Shown piece by piece: positions 53,452 through 61,021 of a stretch of 64,000 bases of DNA (positions are counted from its first letter, which is position 1; each line of letters opens with the position of its first letter). Origin of the DNA: Emticicia aquatica (GTDB taxonomy: Bacteria; Bacteroidota; Bacteroidia; Cytophagales; Spirosomataceae); assembly GCF_923079645.1 (NCBI RefSeq), contig NZ_CAKLPY010000001.1, positions 2,004,001 to 2,068,000 on the forward strand. Direction: 5' to 3'. The notes under the pieces are model-generated. The model did not search any database and had not been told where the DNA came from. It was given only the letters and a program-made list of their open reading frames with translations. A program made the position numbers and the translations under genes.

Positions 53452-53497
53452 CAGGTAAAAATACCTGCTTTAATCCTTCATTACTTCTTTACTTTTG
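53452..53497 (+). promoter_or_regulatory. CAGGTA palindrome plus -7 element, LytTR gene
   Basis: CAGGTA-AAAA-TACCTG (53452-53467) is a perfect palindrome. A -7 element TACTTTTG (TAnnTTTG) follows at 53490-53497; its TTTG starts 42 nt after the palindrome start, exactly as at 32670-32715. Position relative to the predicted start (about 53504) is near -37 to -52, suited to an activator or autoregulator. Confidence 0.55.
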
Positions 53498-53553
53498 TAG
53501 GTACGAAAATACACAAATACCCTTTTTTCTGCCATAATATAAAATCTTGAACC

Positions 53554-53913
53554 ATGAAAACCCTCTACTTGACCCGTCATCAACAGATTAATATAAATGA
53601 AATATTATACCTTCAAGGTGATAGTAATTATACCTTTATTCATAGCGTAAATAAGCCAACAACAATTGCGTCAAAAACACTTCATCTTATTCATTCATCT
53701 ATTGATTACGAATCATTTATCAGAATAAGTAAAAATCTGATTCTAAATATTGATTACATTTCGACTTATGACATTGAAGACAAACGCCTTTCTTTGATAC
53801 TTTACAACGGTCAACAATTTACAGTTTCTCGCCGAAGATTTAAAAGTTGTTTAGATAAAATTGGTGTTTTTCGTGCTATAAAAATTCAGAAAAAGGCTCA
53901 CTCTGCTGCATAA
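53554..53913 (+). CDS. stand-alone LytTR DNA-binding regulator
   Basis: A 119-aa protein consisting of a LytTR domain only. Family blocks seen are INEILYLQGDSNYTFIHS (strand and specificity loop), IASKTLHLIHSSIDYESFIRISKNLILNIDYIS, and GQQFTVSRRRFKSCLDKI (the R/K-rich SRRR site). There is no receiver domain and no adjacent histidine kinase, so it must be controlled by expression level or by another partner. The palindrome upstream may be its own binding site. Confidence 0.9.
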   Translation: MKTLYLTRHQQININEILYLQGDSNYTFIHSVNKPTTIASKTLHLIHSSIDYESFIRISKNLILNIDYISTYDIEDKRLSLILYNGQQFTVSRRRFKSCLDKIGVFRAIKIQKKAHSAA

Positions 53914-54057
53914 TTGATTGTGTATATAATCTTGGATTTTGAATGAAATCCAAGAAATATTCTGATGAAATGCTATACTATTGTTAATTAAATAATTTTG
54001 TGATTGATATTTCGTATTCATCGTTATTTTTGTCGAAATAAGATAATCGAAACAAAC

Positions 54058-55011
54058 ATGAAACATTTACAGTTCAACAACGGTGATAAAATGCCCGCTT
54101 TAGGTTTAGGAACCTGGAAATCGGCCAAAGGTGAAGTTTATGAAGTAATCAGAAAAGCTATTGAAATTGGCTATCGCCATTTTGATTGTGCATTTATTTA
54201 TGGGAATGAACACGAAATTGGACAAGCAATTTCGGATGCAATAAAAAATAATGAAGTAACACGAAATGAACTGTGGATTACATCAAAACTTTGGAATAAT
54301 CGGCATAAAAAAGAGCATATTCAAGCAGCCGTTGAAGTAACTTTACATGATTTACAGCTCGATTATTTAGATTTGTATCTAATTCATTGGCCAGTTGTTC
54401 ATAAATATGATGTCAGTTATCCAGAAAATGGAAGTGAATTGGTTAGTTTAAATGAAGTGCCTTTGTCAGAAACATGGCAAGGATTAGTTGAATTAAAAGA
54501 AAAACAATTAACTAAACATATTGGTGTTTCCAATTTTAGTATCAAAAAAATAAATCAGATTACAGAAAAAACAGGTGTTCTACCAGAAGTTTTACAATTA
54601 GAATCACATCTTTTTCTTCAACAGAAACAAATCCTATCGTTTACTCAGGAAAAAGGAATTTTCTTGACAGCATTTTGTCCACTTGGGTCTGCCGATAGGC
54701 CAGCAAGTAGAATTTCAGAAGGTGAACCTAAATTATTTGAAAACCAAACCATTATTGAAATTGCTCAAGAAAAACAACAAACTCCAGCTCAAATTATGCT
54801 TGCTTGGGCGGTAAATCGAGGAACTTCGGTTATTCCAAAATCGGTAAATCCACAGCGTTTAAAAGAGAATTTAGCATCCGCAGACATTGAGCTTTCTTCT
54901 ACCGAAATGGCTAAACTAAATGATTTAGATATACATTATAGATACATTAAAGGCGATTTTTGGTGTTTAAAAGGCAGCGATTATACAATTGAAAACCTTT
55001 GGGATGAGTAA
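54058..55011 (+). CDS. aldo/keto reductase
   Basis: A 317-aa NADPH-dependent oxidoreductase with TIM-barrel fold. I start at ATG 54058, which gives the family start MKHLQFNNGDKMPALGLGTW; upstream open sequence is non-homologous. The catalytic tetrad is visible: Asp in HFDCAFIYGNE (with Tyr four residues on), Lys in ITSKLWNN near 76, His in LIHWPV near 107. The NADPH-binding VIPKSVNPQRLKEN near 257 is intact. A possible -7 element TATTTTTG lies at 54025-54032. Likely an aldehyde or sugar reductase; the substrate is unknown. Confidence 0.93.
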   Translation: MKHLQFNNGDKMPALGLGTWKSAKGEVYEVIRKAIEIGYRHFDCAFIYGNEHEIGQAISDAIKNNEVTRNELWITSKLWNNRHKKEHIQAAVEVTLHDLQLDYLDLYLIHWPVVHKYDVSYPENGSELVSLNEVPLSETWQGLVELKEKQLTKHIGVSNFSIKKINQITEKTGVLPEVLQLESHLFLQQKQILSFTQEKGIFLTAFCPLGSADRPASRISEGEPKLFENQTIIEIAQEKQQTPAQIMLAWAVNRGTSVIPKSVNPQRLKENLASADIELSSTEMAKLNDLDIHYRYIKGDFWCLKGSDYTIENLWDE

Positions 55012-55028
55012 TCTTTAGGTTTAAAAGT

Positions 55029-55077
55029 GGTTCATTAACAAAAATCTATCTTTACTTTTTGTTAATGAACCTTTTTA
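55029..55077. terminator. terminator between aldo/keto reductase and channel genes
   Basis: GGTTCATTAACAAAAA (55029-55044) pairs over 16 bp with 55056-55071 around an 11-nt loop, followed by TTTTTAT on the plus strand, 18 nt after the reductase stop. Confidence 0.9.
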
Positions 55078-55105
55078 TTTACTTTGACGAAAATATCCAA
55101 AATAA

Positions 55106-55918
55106 ATGGAGAGAAAAGTCTCACTGCGAAAACACGTACATAATATTCTTGAAATTACTTGGCACCGAAAGCCTGGACTAGGATTTTGGGTAAACATTAT
55201 TTTAACAGCTATAATTTCGCTCAATGCTCTTGCTATAATTTTAGATACAGTACCGAGTCTTCAAAAAAAATATCACGACATAATTCTCGACTTTGAAGTA
55301 TTTTCAGTGGTTATTTTTACCATCGAATATTGCCTTCGTTTATGGTCATGTGTTGAAGAATCGGCCCATAGTCACCCAATAAAAGGTCGATTAAAATTTA
55401 TTTTTTCAATTTGGGGATTGGTTGATTTACTTTCAATTTTGCCTTTTTATGTTTCTATTTTCTTGACCGACTTAGGTTTTATCAGAATCTTGCGATTGCT
55501 CCGAATGCTACGTTTATTTAGAGTCAGTAAGTATTTTCATGCCTTGAGAGTAATTCAGAATGTAATTAAGGAAAAACGTGAAGAACTAGTATTGAGTTTT
55601 GTTTTCATTTTTTTCATCTTAATTATTTCTTCAAGTACCGTTTATTATGTTGAACATGAAGCACAACCTGAAAAATTTACTAGTATTCCAGAAGCAATGT
55701 GGTGGGGAGTCAACGCCATGACAACAGTCGGTTACGGCGATTTACGTCCGATAACATCCGTTGGAAAGATTTTGGGTGGAATCATTGCCATCCTCGGTGT
55801 AGCTTTGTTTGCTTTACCAACTGGTATTTTGGCTTCAGGTTTTGCCGAACAAATTAGGGGAAATAAACAAAAAATTCGCTGTCCACATTGCGGTCAAGAA
55901 TTTAACCATTCACATTAA
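55106..55918 (+). CDS. voltage-gated-like K+ channel with C-terminal CxxC/HxH tail
   Basis: A 270-aa six-helix ion channel. Helices S1-S4 lie between residues 27 and 140; S4 carries five arginines at every third position (127, 130, 133, 136, 139), a complete voltage-sensor pattern. S5 (about 160-182), pore loop with the selectivity filter TTVGYGD at 206-212, and S6 (about 218-245) follow. The filter GYG shows K+ selectivity. The cytoplasmic C-terminus ends in RCPHCGQEFNHSH, where Cys259, Cys262, His268 and His270 could bind one zinc; this is unusual. A gap of 49 nt leads to purK. Confidence 0.93.
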   Translation: MERKVSLRKHVHNILEITWHRKPGLGFWVNIILTAIISLNALAIILDTVPSLQKKYHDIILDFEVFSVVIFTIEYCLRLWSCVEESAHSHPIKGRLKFIFSIWGLVDLLSILPFYVSIFLTDLGFIRILRLLRMLRLFRVSKYFHALRVIQNVIKEKREELVLSFVFIFFILIISSSTVYYVEHEAQPEKFTSIPEAMWWGVNAMTTVGYGDLRPITSVGKILGGIIAILGVALFALPTGILASGFAEQIRGNKQKIRCPHCGQEFNHSH

Positions 55919-55967
55919 GATTGCATTTCCATCCTCTCATGCTTATCTTTGCATAAAAAACTTCTTC

Positions 55968-57107
55968 GTGCAATTCGATAACACAAAAAAACTCGGTATT
56001 CTTGGCGGTGGCCAACTCGGCAGAATGATTATTCAAGCTGCGATTGATTTTGACTTCACCATTAAATCTCTTGATCCAGACCCCGACGCACCTTGCAAAT
56101 ACATTGCTCATGAGTTTGTCAATGGTTCTTTAAAAGATTACGAAACCGTAATGGCTTTTGGGCAAGATTGTGATATTATTACAATTGAAATCGAAAATGT
56201 AAGTATTGAAGCTCTTGAAACATTTGAAAAACAAGGCAAAGCTGTTTTTCCACAACCTTCTGTACTTCGTTTAATTCAAGATAAACGTGTTCAAAAGCAA
56301 TTTTATAAAGACCATAATTTACCAACTGCTGATTTTATTTTGACTGAAAATCAAGCTGATGTCAGTAATTATATTGATTTTTTACCAGCAGTTCATAAAC
56401 TTGGTAAAGGGGGTTATGACGGAAAAGGCGTACAGATCTTAAAAAATGCGACCGATTTACCAAAAGCATTTGACCAACCAAGCGTATTAGAAAAATTGGT
56501 TGATTTTGATAAAGAATTAGCGGTTATTGTTGCACGAAATCCTAGTGGAGAAATTAAAACTTTTCCAGTTGTTGAAATGGTTTTTCATCCAGAAGCTAAT
56601 TTGGTTGAATACCTCTTTGCTCCTGCCGAAATTTCAAGTGATATTGAAAAACAGGCAGAACAAATTGCCGTAAAAACAGCCGAAGCATTTGGTGTAGTTG
56701 GTCTTTTGGCAGTTGAAATGTTTTTGACCAAAGATGGCAAAATCCTAATCAATGAAGTTGCACCTCGACCACACAATAGTGGGCATCAAAGTATCCGTGC
56801 CAATGACGTATCGCAATACGAGCAGCATTTACGAGCAATTTTTGATTTGCCTTTAGGAAGTACAAAAGCTCATTCTAAAGCCGCTATGGTCAATTTATTA
56901 GGAGAAGATGGCTTTTCAGGAGAAGCTATTTATGAAGGCATGAATGATGTTTTGGCAGTGGAAGGAGTTCATCCTTTTCTTTATGGTAAAAAGCTCACAA
57001 AACCATTTCGCAAAATGGGTCATATAACGATTATTGACCAAAATTTTGATAAATTAAAAGAAAAAGTCATTTTTGTAAAAGAAAAGCTAAAAGTAATCTC
57101 AAAATAA
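55968..57107 (+). CDS. purK: 5-(carboxyamino)imidazole ribonucleotide synthase
   Basis: ATP-grasp enzyme of purine synthesis converting AIR to N5-CAIR. I start at the GTG at 55968 (379 aa): the family start KLGILGGGQLGRM follows eight residues later, no in-frame ATG is available, and the longer open frame reaching 55809 only overlaps the channel gene. ATP-grasp blocks are VHKLGKGGYDGKGVQI near 140, LEKLVDFDKELAVIVAR near 170 and LINEVAPRPHNSGHQS near 258. purE follows 77 nt downstream. Confidence 0.95.
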   Translation: MQFDNTKKLGILGGGQLGRMIIQAAIDFDFTIKSLDPDPDAPCKYIAHEFVNGSLKDYETVMAFGQDCDIITIEIENVSIEALETFEKQGKAVFPQPSVLRLIQDKRVQKQFYKDHNLPTADFILTENQADVSNYIDFLPAVHKLGKGGYDGKGVQILKNATDLPKAFDQPSVLEKLVDFDKELAVIVARNPSGEIKTFPVVEMVFHPEANLVEYLFAPAEISSDIEKQAEQIAVKTAEAFGVVGLLAVEMFLTKDGKILINEVAPRPHNSGHQSIRANDVSQYEQHLRAIFDLPLGSTKAHSKAAMVNLLGEDGFSGEAIYEGMNDVLAVEGVHPFLYGKKLTKPFRKMGHITIIDQNFDKLKEKVIFVKEKLKVISK

Positions 57108-57184
57108 ATGATAAATGTGTGAATTAAAATTGATGGGTTGTCGCCTTTTTTTATCTCACTTTTCTCATATACATATCTCAAAAA

Positions 57185-57670
57185 ATGGTTGGAATAATAA
57201 TGGGTAGCCTTTCTGATTGGAAAATCATGACTGGAGCAGTTGAAATATTGGAATTATTAGAAATACCGTACGAAAAAGAAGTGGTTTCGGCACATCGTAC
57301 ACCGCAAAAAATGATTGACTATGCTCTTTCAGCACGAAAAAGAGGATTAAAAGTTATCATTGCAGGAGCTGGTGGAGCTGCACATTTACCAGGTATGGTA
57401 TCATCAAGCACAACTTTACCAGTGATTGGTGTGCCAATAAAATCAAGCAATTCGATTGATGGCTGGGATTCAATCCTTTCTATTTTACAAATGCCTGCTG
57501 GTGTGCCAGTAGCAACAGTTTCACTCAATGGTGCAAAGAATGCAGGGATTTTAGCTGCTCAAATTTTGGGGGTAAATGACGAAGAAATTGCTAAAAAATT
57601 GAGAGCTTATCGCGAAGGGTTGAAAGATTTAGTAGAAGAAATGAATGAAGAATTAAAGAAAACAGTTTGA
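57185..57670 (+). CDS. purE: 5-(carboxyamino)imidazole ribonucleotide mutase
   Basis: Class I PurE, moving the carboxyl of N5-CAIR to C4 to give CAIR. The 161-aa protein has the substrate loop IIMGSLSDW at 4-12, EVVSAHRTPQKM near 36 with the catalytic His, and the loop GAGGAAHLPGMVSS near 62. It lies in the order purK, purE, GNAT with 4 nt before the next start, so all three are probably on one transcript. Confidence 0.96.
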   Translation: MVGIIMGSLSDWKIMTGAVEILELLEIPYEKEVVSAHRTPQKMIDYALSARKRGLKVIIAGAGGAAHLPGMVSSSTTLPVIGVPIKSSNSIDGWDSILSILQMPAGVPVATVSLNGAKNAGILAAQILGVNDEEIAKKLRAYREGLKDLVEEMNEELKKTV

Positions 57671-57674
57671 TATT

Positions 57675-58190
57675 TTGACAAAAATTCTCAACAGTACCAT
57701 TGAAGATATTGATGTGATTTTTAAGCTTTACGATGAGGCAATAGTTTATCAAAAAACTAAATTTGATAAGCATTGGCAAGGATTTGAACGTACGCTTATC
57801 GAAACAGAAATCAATGAAAAAAGGCAATGGAAAATAGTAATAAACGGAAATATTGCCTGTATTTTTGCAATTACTTATGAGGATGAACTGATTTGGGGAG
57901 TAAAAAACAATGACCCAGCAATCTATATCCATCGAATTGTGACTGATCCACTCTTTCGTGGCAATAATTTTATAAAGGTTATCATTAATTGGGCCAAAGA
58001 TTTTGGAAAACTGATTGACAAACAATTCATCAGGATGGATACTTGGGGAGATAATGAGGCTTTAATTCAGCATTATACTCAGTCTGGCTTTAGTTTTTTA
58101 GGACTTACAACTCTTCAAAAATCTGAAGGTTTACCTAAACATTATGAAGGTGCGTGTTTGAGTTTGTTTGAAATTAAAATCACACATTGA
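57675..58190 (+). CDS. GNAT-family N-acetyltransferase (TTG start)
   Basis: A 171-aa acetyltransferase of unknown substrate. The N-terminus TKILNSTIEDIDVIFKLYDEA is a standard GNAT helix-strand start; acetyl-CoA-binding residues lie in IHRIVTDPLFRGNNF near 100; RMDTWGDNEALIQHYTQSGF near 119 is the typical beta5-alpha region. There is no in-frame ATG before about codon 120, so translation must begin at the TTG at 57675 (or ATT 3 nt earlier), four nucleotides after the purE stop, consistent with coupled translation. Weak start codon and coupling would keep expression below purE. Confidence 0.88.
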   Translation: MTKILNSTIEDIDVIFKLYDEAIVYQKTKFDKHWQGFERTLIETEINEKRQWKIVINGNIACIFAITYEDELIWGVKNNDPAIYIHRIVTDPLFRGNNFIKVIINWAKDFGKLIDKQFIRMDTWGDNEALIQHYTQSGFSFLGLTTLQKSEGLPKHYEGACLSLFEIKITH

Positions 58191-58287
58191 TTAATATCAT
58201 TTGTTCTAATATAAAACTATTATAACTTTTCGTCAAAATATATTATTAAGCTTGTTTTCCTATTTATAACTTTAAATTTCTTTTCCC

Positions 58288-59022
58288 ATGCAGTTCGAAG
58301 ACCGAGACAATCGAGAACAACGAAATGAACGTCCCAAAGAAGCTTCCCGTAACTTGCCGATGGCAGTGTTATTGGTTCTTATAGGAATAATTTTTGCATT
58401 GCTTTACATCGGCTGGAAATATATGTCCGATGACACCTCTAGTAATGATGAATTGACTGCTGTTCCAGCAGATACTGTTGCAAATGCAATCAAAAGTCGT
58501 CCAGAAGAGGTCATTCCTGAAGAAGAAGCCTCAACTACAAGCAACTCTAGCGATTTACCTGCTGTTTCTGTACCCAAAATTGGAGAAAAAAATGAGGCTA
58601 CAGCAACAAATACAGTAAAAGAAGAAAAATCAAAAGAAGATAAACCTAAAGAAGATAAAACAAAAGCAGAAAAACCTAAGGATGAAAAGCCAAAAGTAAC
58701 AATTCCTTCAGGTGGGGAAACCTACACTCACACTGTTGGTGATGGAGAAACCTTCTTTGGTATTGCTAATCGATATAATATCAAGAAAGAAACCCTTAAA
58801 GCAATGAATCCTGGTGTTGATGAGAGCGGAATAAAAGTTGGTATTACCAAATTAAAAATTCGTATCAAAGCCATCCATACCGTTGGACCAGGAGATATTA
58901 TTAGAGTAGTGAGTACAAAATATGATGTACCGCAAAACTTAATTATGCAGGCAAATAAGAAAACGAAAAATTATGCTGCAAGAGGAGAAAAGCTTATTAT
59001 CCCATTTGCAGAAAAACAATAA
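58288..59022 (+). CDS. single-pass membrane protein with two LysM domains
   Basis: A 244-aa protein with a charged cytoplasmic N-terminus, one transmembrane helix (about 25-46), a 90-residue Lys/Glu/Pro-rich linker with repeated KPKEDK-type units, and two C-terminal LysM domains (HTVGDGETFFGIANRYNI from about 150, and HTVGPGDIIRVVSTKYDV from about 197). It should span the periplasm and bind peptidoglycan, fixing inner membrane to wall. No enzymatic domain is seen. The bidirectional terminator follows directly. Confidence 0.88.
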   Translation: MQFEDRDNREQRNERPKEASRNLPMAVLLVLIGIIFALLYIGWKYMSDDTSSNDELTAVPADTVANAIKSRPEEVIPEEEASTTSNSSDLPAVSVPKIGEKNEATATNTVKEEKSKEDKPKEDKTKAEKPKDEKPKVTIPSGGETYTHTVGDGETFFGIANRYNIKKETLKAMNPGVDESGIKVGITKLKIRIKAIHTVGPGDIIRVVSTKYDVPQNLIMQANKKTKNYAARGEKLIIPFAEKQ

Positions 59023-59027
59023 GCATA

Positions 59028-59063
59028 AAAAAAGGCTAATTTCGATTGAAATTAGCCTTTTTT
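59028..59063. terminator. bidirectional terminator
   Basis: AAAAAAGGCTAATTTC (59028-59043) pairs perfectly over 16 bp with 59048-59063, 4-nt loop GATT. It separates two convergent genes. Confidence 0.92.
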
Positions 59064-59065
59064 CT

Positions 59066-59818
59066 TCAAATACTATTATAATACTTAAAAATTGTAATCA
59101 AATCATTTCGATCTTTTACCGATAAATCATTTTGTTTGATAAAGTTTTCTACTTCTATTTTTTTATCAGCCATCAATCCTAGTACTTCTTTCTTATTTGT
59201 ATTTAGTTTCAATACTTCTTTTCCTTGAGTTACAAATAACTGTTTTTCTTTACTTATTTTCACATCTTTACTACCTGTATTGAAAGCCTCAACATAATCT
59301 GGTTTAAGAATTGTTACTTTTGTATAGTCTAAAAGTTTCACTTTCCCATCAACTAGTACTTCAAAAAAACTAGGTTTGGTTTTATCAAAATTATCAACAA
59401 ACTCTAAAGTACTTACATAATTTTTAATTAATTGATTCGGTCTAATGAGTGAAAAGCTTTTTATTAAAGTTCCAGAAATAACTTTAATTCCTTCTGGCGT
59501 GTTAAATTCCACGTCATTTCCATATAAAATAATTCTTACTTGAACATCAGTTAAAGAATCTAATTTTACGACACCTTTTGGAGTAGAAATTGTTTTGGGA
59601 TAAAATCGAACTGTTGCTAATGACCAATCTGTATCAAGGTAATAACTTCCCAAAACTTCGGTTGTTCTTGTATCAAAACCATAAAGCATCGTTGACGTAT
59701 GCTGTCCAATTTTTAGTCCATTTATATTCAAGGCGTCTTTGGTATTTTGCATCATTGTATTCTGTGCAGAAACATTGATACAAATCAGAGCAAATAAAAT
59801 GTGCTTTAGCTTATTCAT
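59066..59818 (-). CDS. secreted protein of unknown function
   Basis: A 250-aa protein with a signal peptide of about 19 residues (ending INVSAQ). The mature part is beta-rich and lysine-rich with no motif I recognise; YGNDVEFNTPEGIKVI and FFEVLVDGKVKLLDYTKV look like strands, and the C-terminus (KKIEVENFIKQNDLSVKDRND onward) is helical. This helix end resembles tails in Cytophagales proteins with unknown roles. Likely periplasmic or surface. It may be co-transcribed with the genes of the lspA group upstream (78 nt gap). Confidence 0.75.
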   Translation of the reverse strand: MNKLKHILFALICINVSAQNTMMQNTKDALNINGLKIGQHTSTMLYGFDTRTTEVLGSYYLDTDWSLATVRFYPKTISTPKGVVKLDSLTDVQVRIILYGNDVEFNTPEGIKVISGTLIKSFSLIRPNQLIKNYVSTLEFVDNFDKTKPSFFEVLVDGKVKLLDYTKVTILKPDYVEAFNTGSKDVKISKEKQLFVTQGKEVLKLNTNKKEVLGLMADKKIEVENFIKQNDLSVKDRNDLITIFKYYNSI

Positions 59819-59896
59819 AAAACTTGAAAGACTAATGTGAACTTTTTATTCAACGAAAAAAAACTTTCTAGATATAAACCTCTTTTCACAACAATA

Positions 59897-60157
59897 CTAA
59901 ATCACAAAATTTACTACTAACAATAATATTGTTAGAAAAATAAGCAAAGAAGTTTGACGAAACTTAATTTGGCTGTATTCTGCACTATTTTTAAGACTTC
60001 TCAATGATAAAATCTCAAAAAACAAACATAAACCACCCAAAACACCAACTGCGGTCGACTTAATAGTTGGAGAAGGTATCTGAGCTGGCACAATGATTAA
60101 TCCTAAAAATAAAACAATAATTATCCACTTGAAATTCTGACTTGATATTATTGACAT
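59897..60157 (-). CDS. small membrane protein, hypothetical
   Basis: An 86-aa protein with three hydrophobic segments (about 10-24, 34-50, 68-86) and a polar loop with SLKNSAEYSQIKFRQ. No family recognised. It begins 7 nt downstream of the lspA stop codon on the same strand and is therefore probably in one operon with it. Confidence 0.7.
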   Translation of the reverse strand: MSIISSQNFKWIIIVLFLGLIIVPAQIPSPTIKSTAVGVLGGLCLFFEILSLRSLKNSAEYSQIKFRQTSLLIFLTILLLVVNFVI

Positions 60158-60164
60158 AGTTTTA

Positions 60165-60953
60165 TTATTTTATAGTTAAATTATCAGAATCTTCATCGCT
60201 TATTTCTTTTGATGAATCTTCGGTGAGTCTAAATTGGTTATCTTCTTCTACAATTTCGGCAACTTCTTCATTCATTTCATTGGCCAAATTTTCCTCTGAT
60301 TTCAATTCTTCTTCTGCTGAAATTTCGGAAATATTATTTATTTGTTTGTGTTTTGCCTCAAATTCAAAGAATTTTTGCTGAAAAATCAGAATACTTACTA
60401 CACCACAAAAAATACAAGCATCAGCAAAATTAAAAATTGGTGTTGTATTGAAATCACCTCCAATAAAGGGAATCCAATCTGGATATTGGCGGTCTAATCC
60501 ATAAGCATAAAACATATCGATTACTTGTCCATGAAACCAAGGAGTAGAAGCACCGATTGGAGCATTATGCAAGAAAACTCCGTAGAATGTACTATCTATT
60601 ACATTTCCGATAGCCCCTCCCAAAACTGCTGCAATTGACCAAAGCAATCCAGAATGTGCATTCTTTTGTGCTAAATGAACTAAATACCAACAAATGCCCA
60701 CCATTGCACCCAAACGAAAAGTCGTCAAGATTAACTTGCCATATTCACCACCAAGCTCCATTCCAAACGCCATTCCTTTATTTTCCACATAATGAAGTTT
60801 GAAGAAATCTGGAATTAAATCAATTTCTCCATAATGATTTGGAAGAACATCATAAAACATCCAAAGTTTGATGGCTTGGTCTATGAGAATCAACAAAATT
60901 GTTAAAAACAAGAACTTGTACGGGGATTTTCCTCTTAAAGTGATGTCAGACAT
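60165..60953 (-). CDS. lspA: lipoprotein signal peptidase with acidic C-terminal extension
   Basis: Inner-membrane aspartic peptidase II that removes signal peptides from prolipoproteins. I start at ATG 60953 (262 aa; the frame is open to 60977). Catalytic aspartates are in GAIGNVIDS near 126 and IFNFADACIF near 177, with YVENKGMAFG near 57 and four helices. After about residue 195 there is a tail of nearly 70 residues rich in Glu and Asp that the enzyme does not need (E. coli LspA has 164 residues). The insert around 135-165 is also usual in Bacteroidota. Confidence 0.94.
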   Translation of the reverse strand: MSDITLRGKSPYKFLFLTILLILIDQAIKLWMFYDVLPNHYGEIDLIPDFFKLHYVENKGMAFGMELGGEYGKLILTTFRLGAMVGICWYLVHLAQKNAHSGLLWSIAAVLGGAIGNVIDSTFYGVFLHNAPIGASTPWFHGQVIDMFYAYGLDRQYPDWIPFIGGDFNTTPIFNFADACIFCGVVSILIFQQKFFEFEAKHKQINNISEISAEEELKSEENLANEMNEEVAEIVEEDNQFRLTEDSSKEISDEDSDNLTIK

Positions 60954-61021
60954 TCTAATAAATTTAATTTCTTCCAAAAATAAATGTAAAATAATAATAA
61001 TTAACTGTTTTTATAGAAAAA

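Noticed and set aside
53993-54000. TAATTTTG as the aldo/keto reductase promoter
   Set aside because: No -33 element upstream at suitable distance; the TATTTTTG at 54025-54032 is nearer to the start and slightly better supported, although not certain.
55809-55967. N-terminal extension of the purK frame into the channel gene
   Set aside because: The extension is not related to PurK, overlaps the channel coding sequence, and the family N-terminus begins eight residues after the GTG at 55968.
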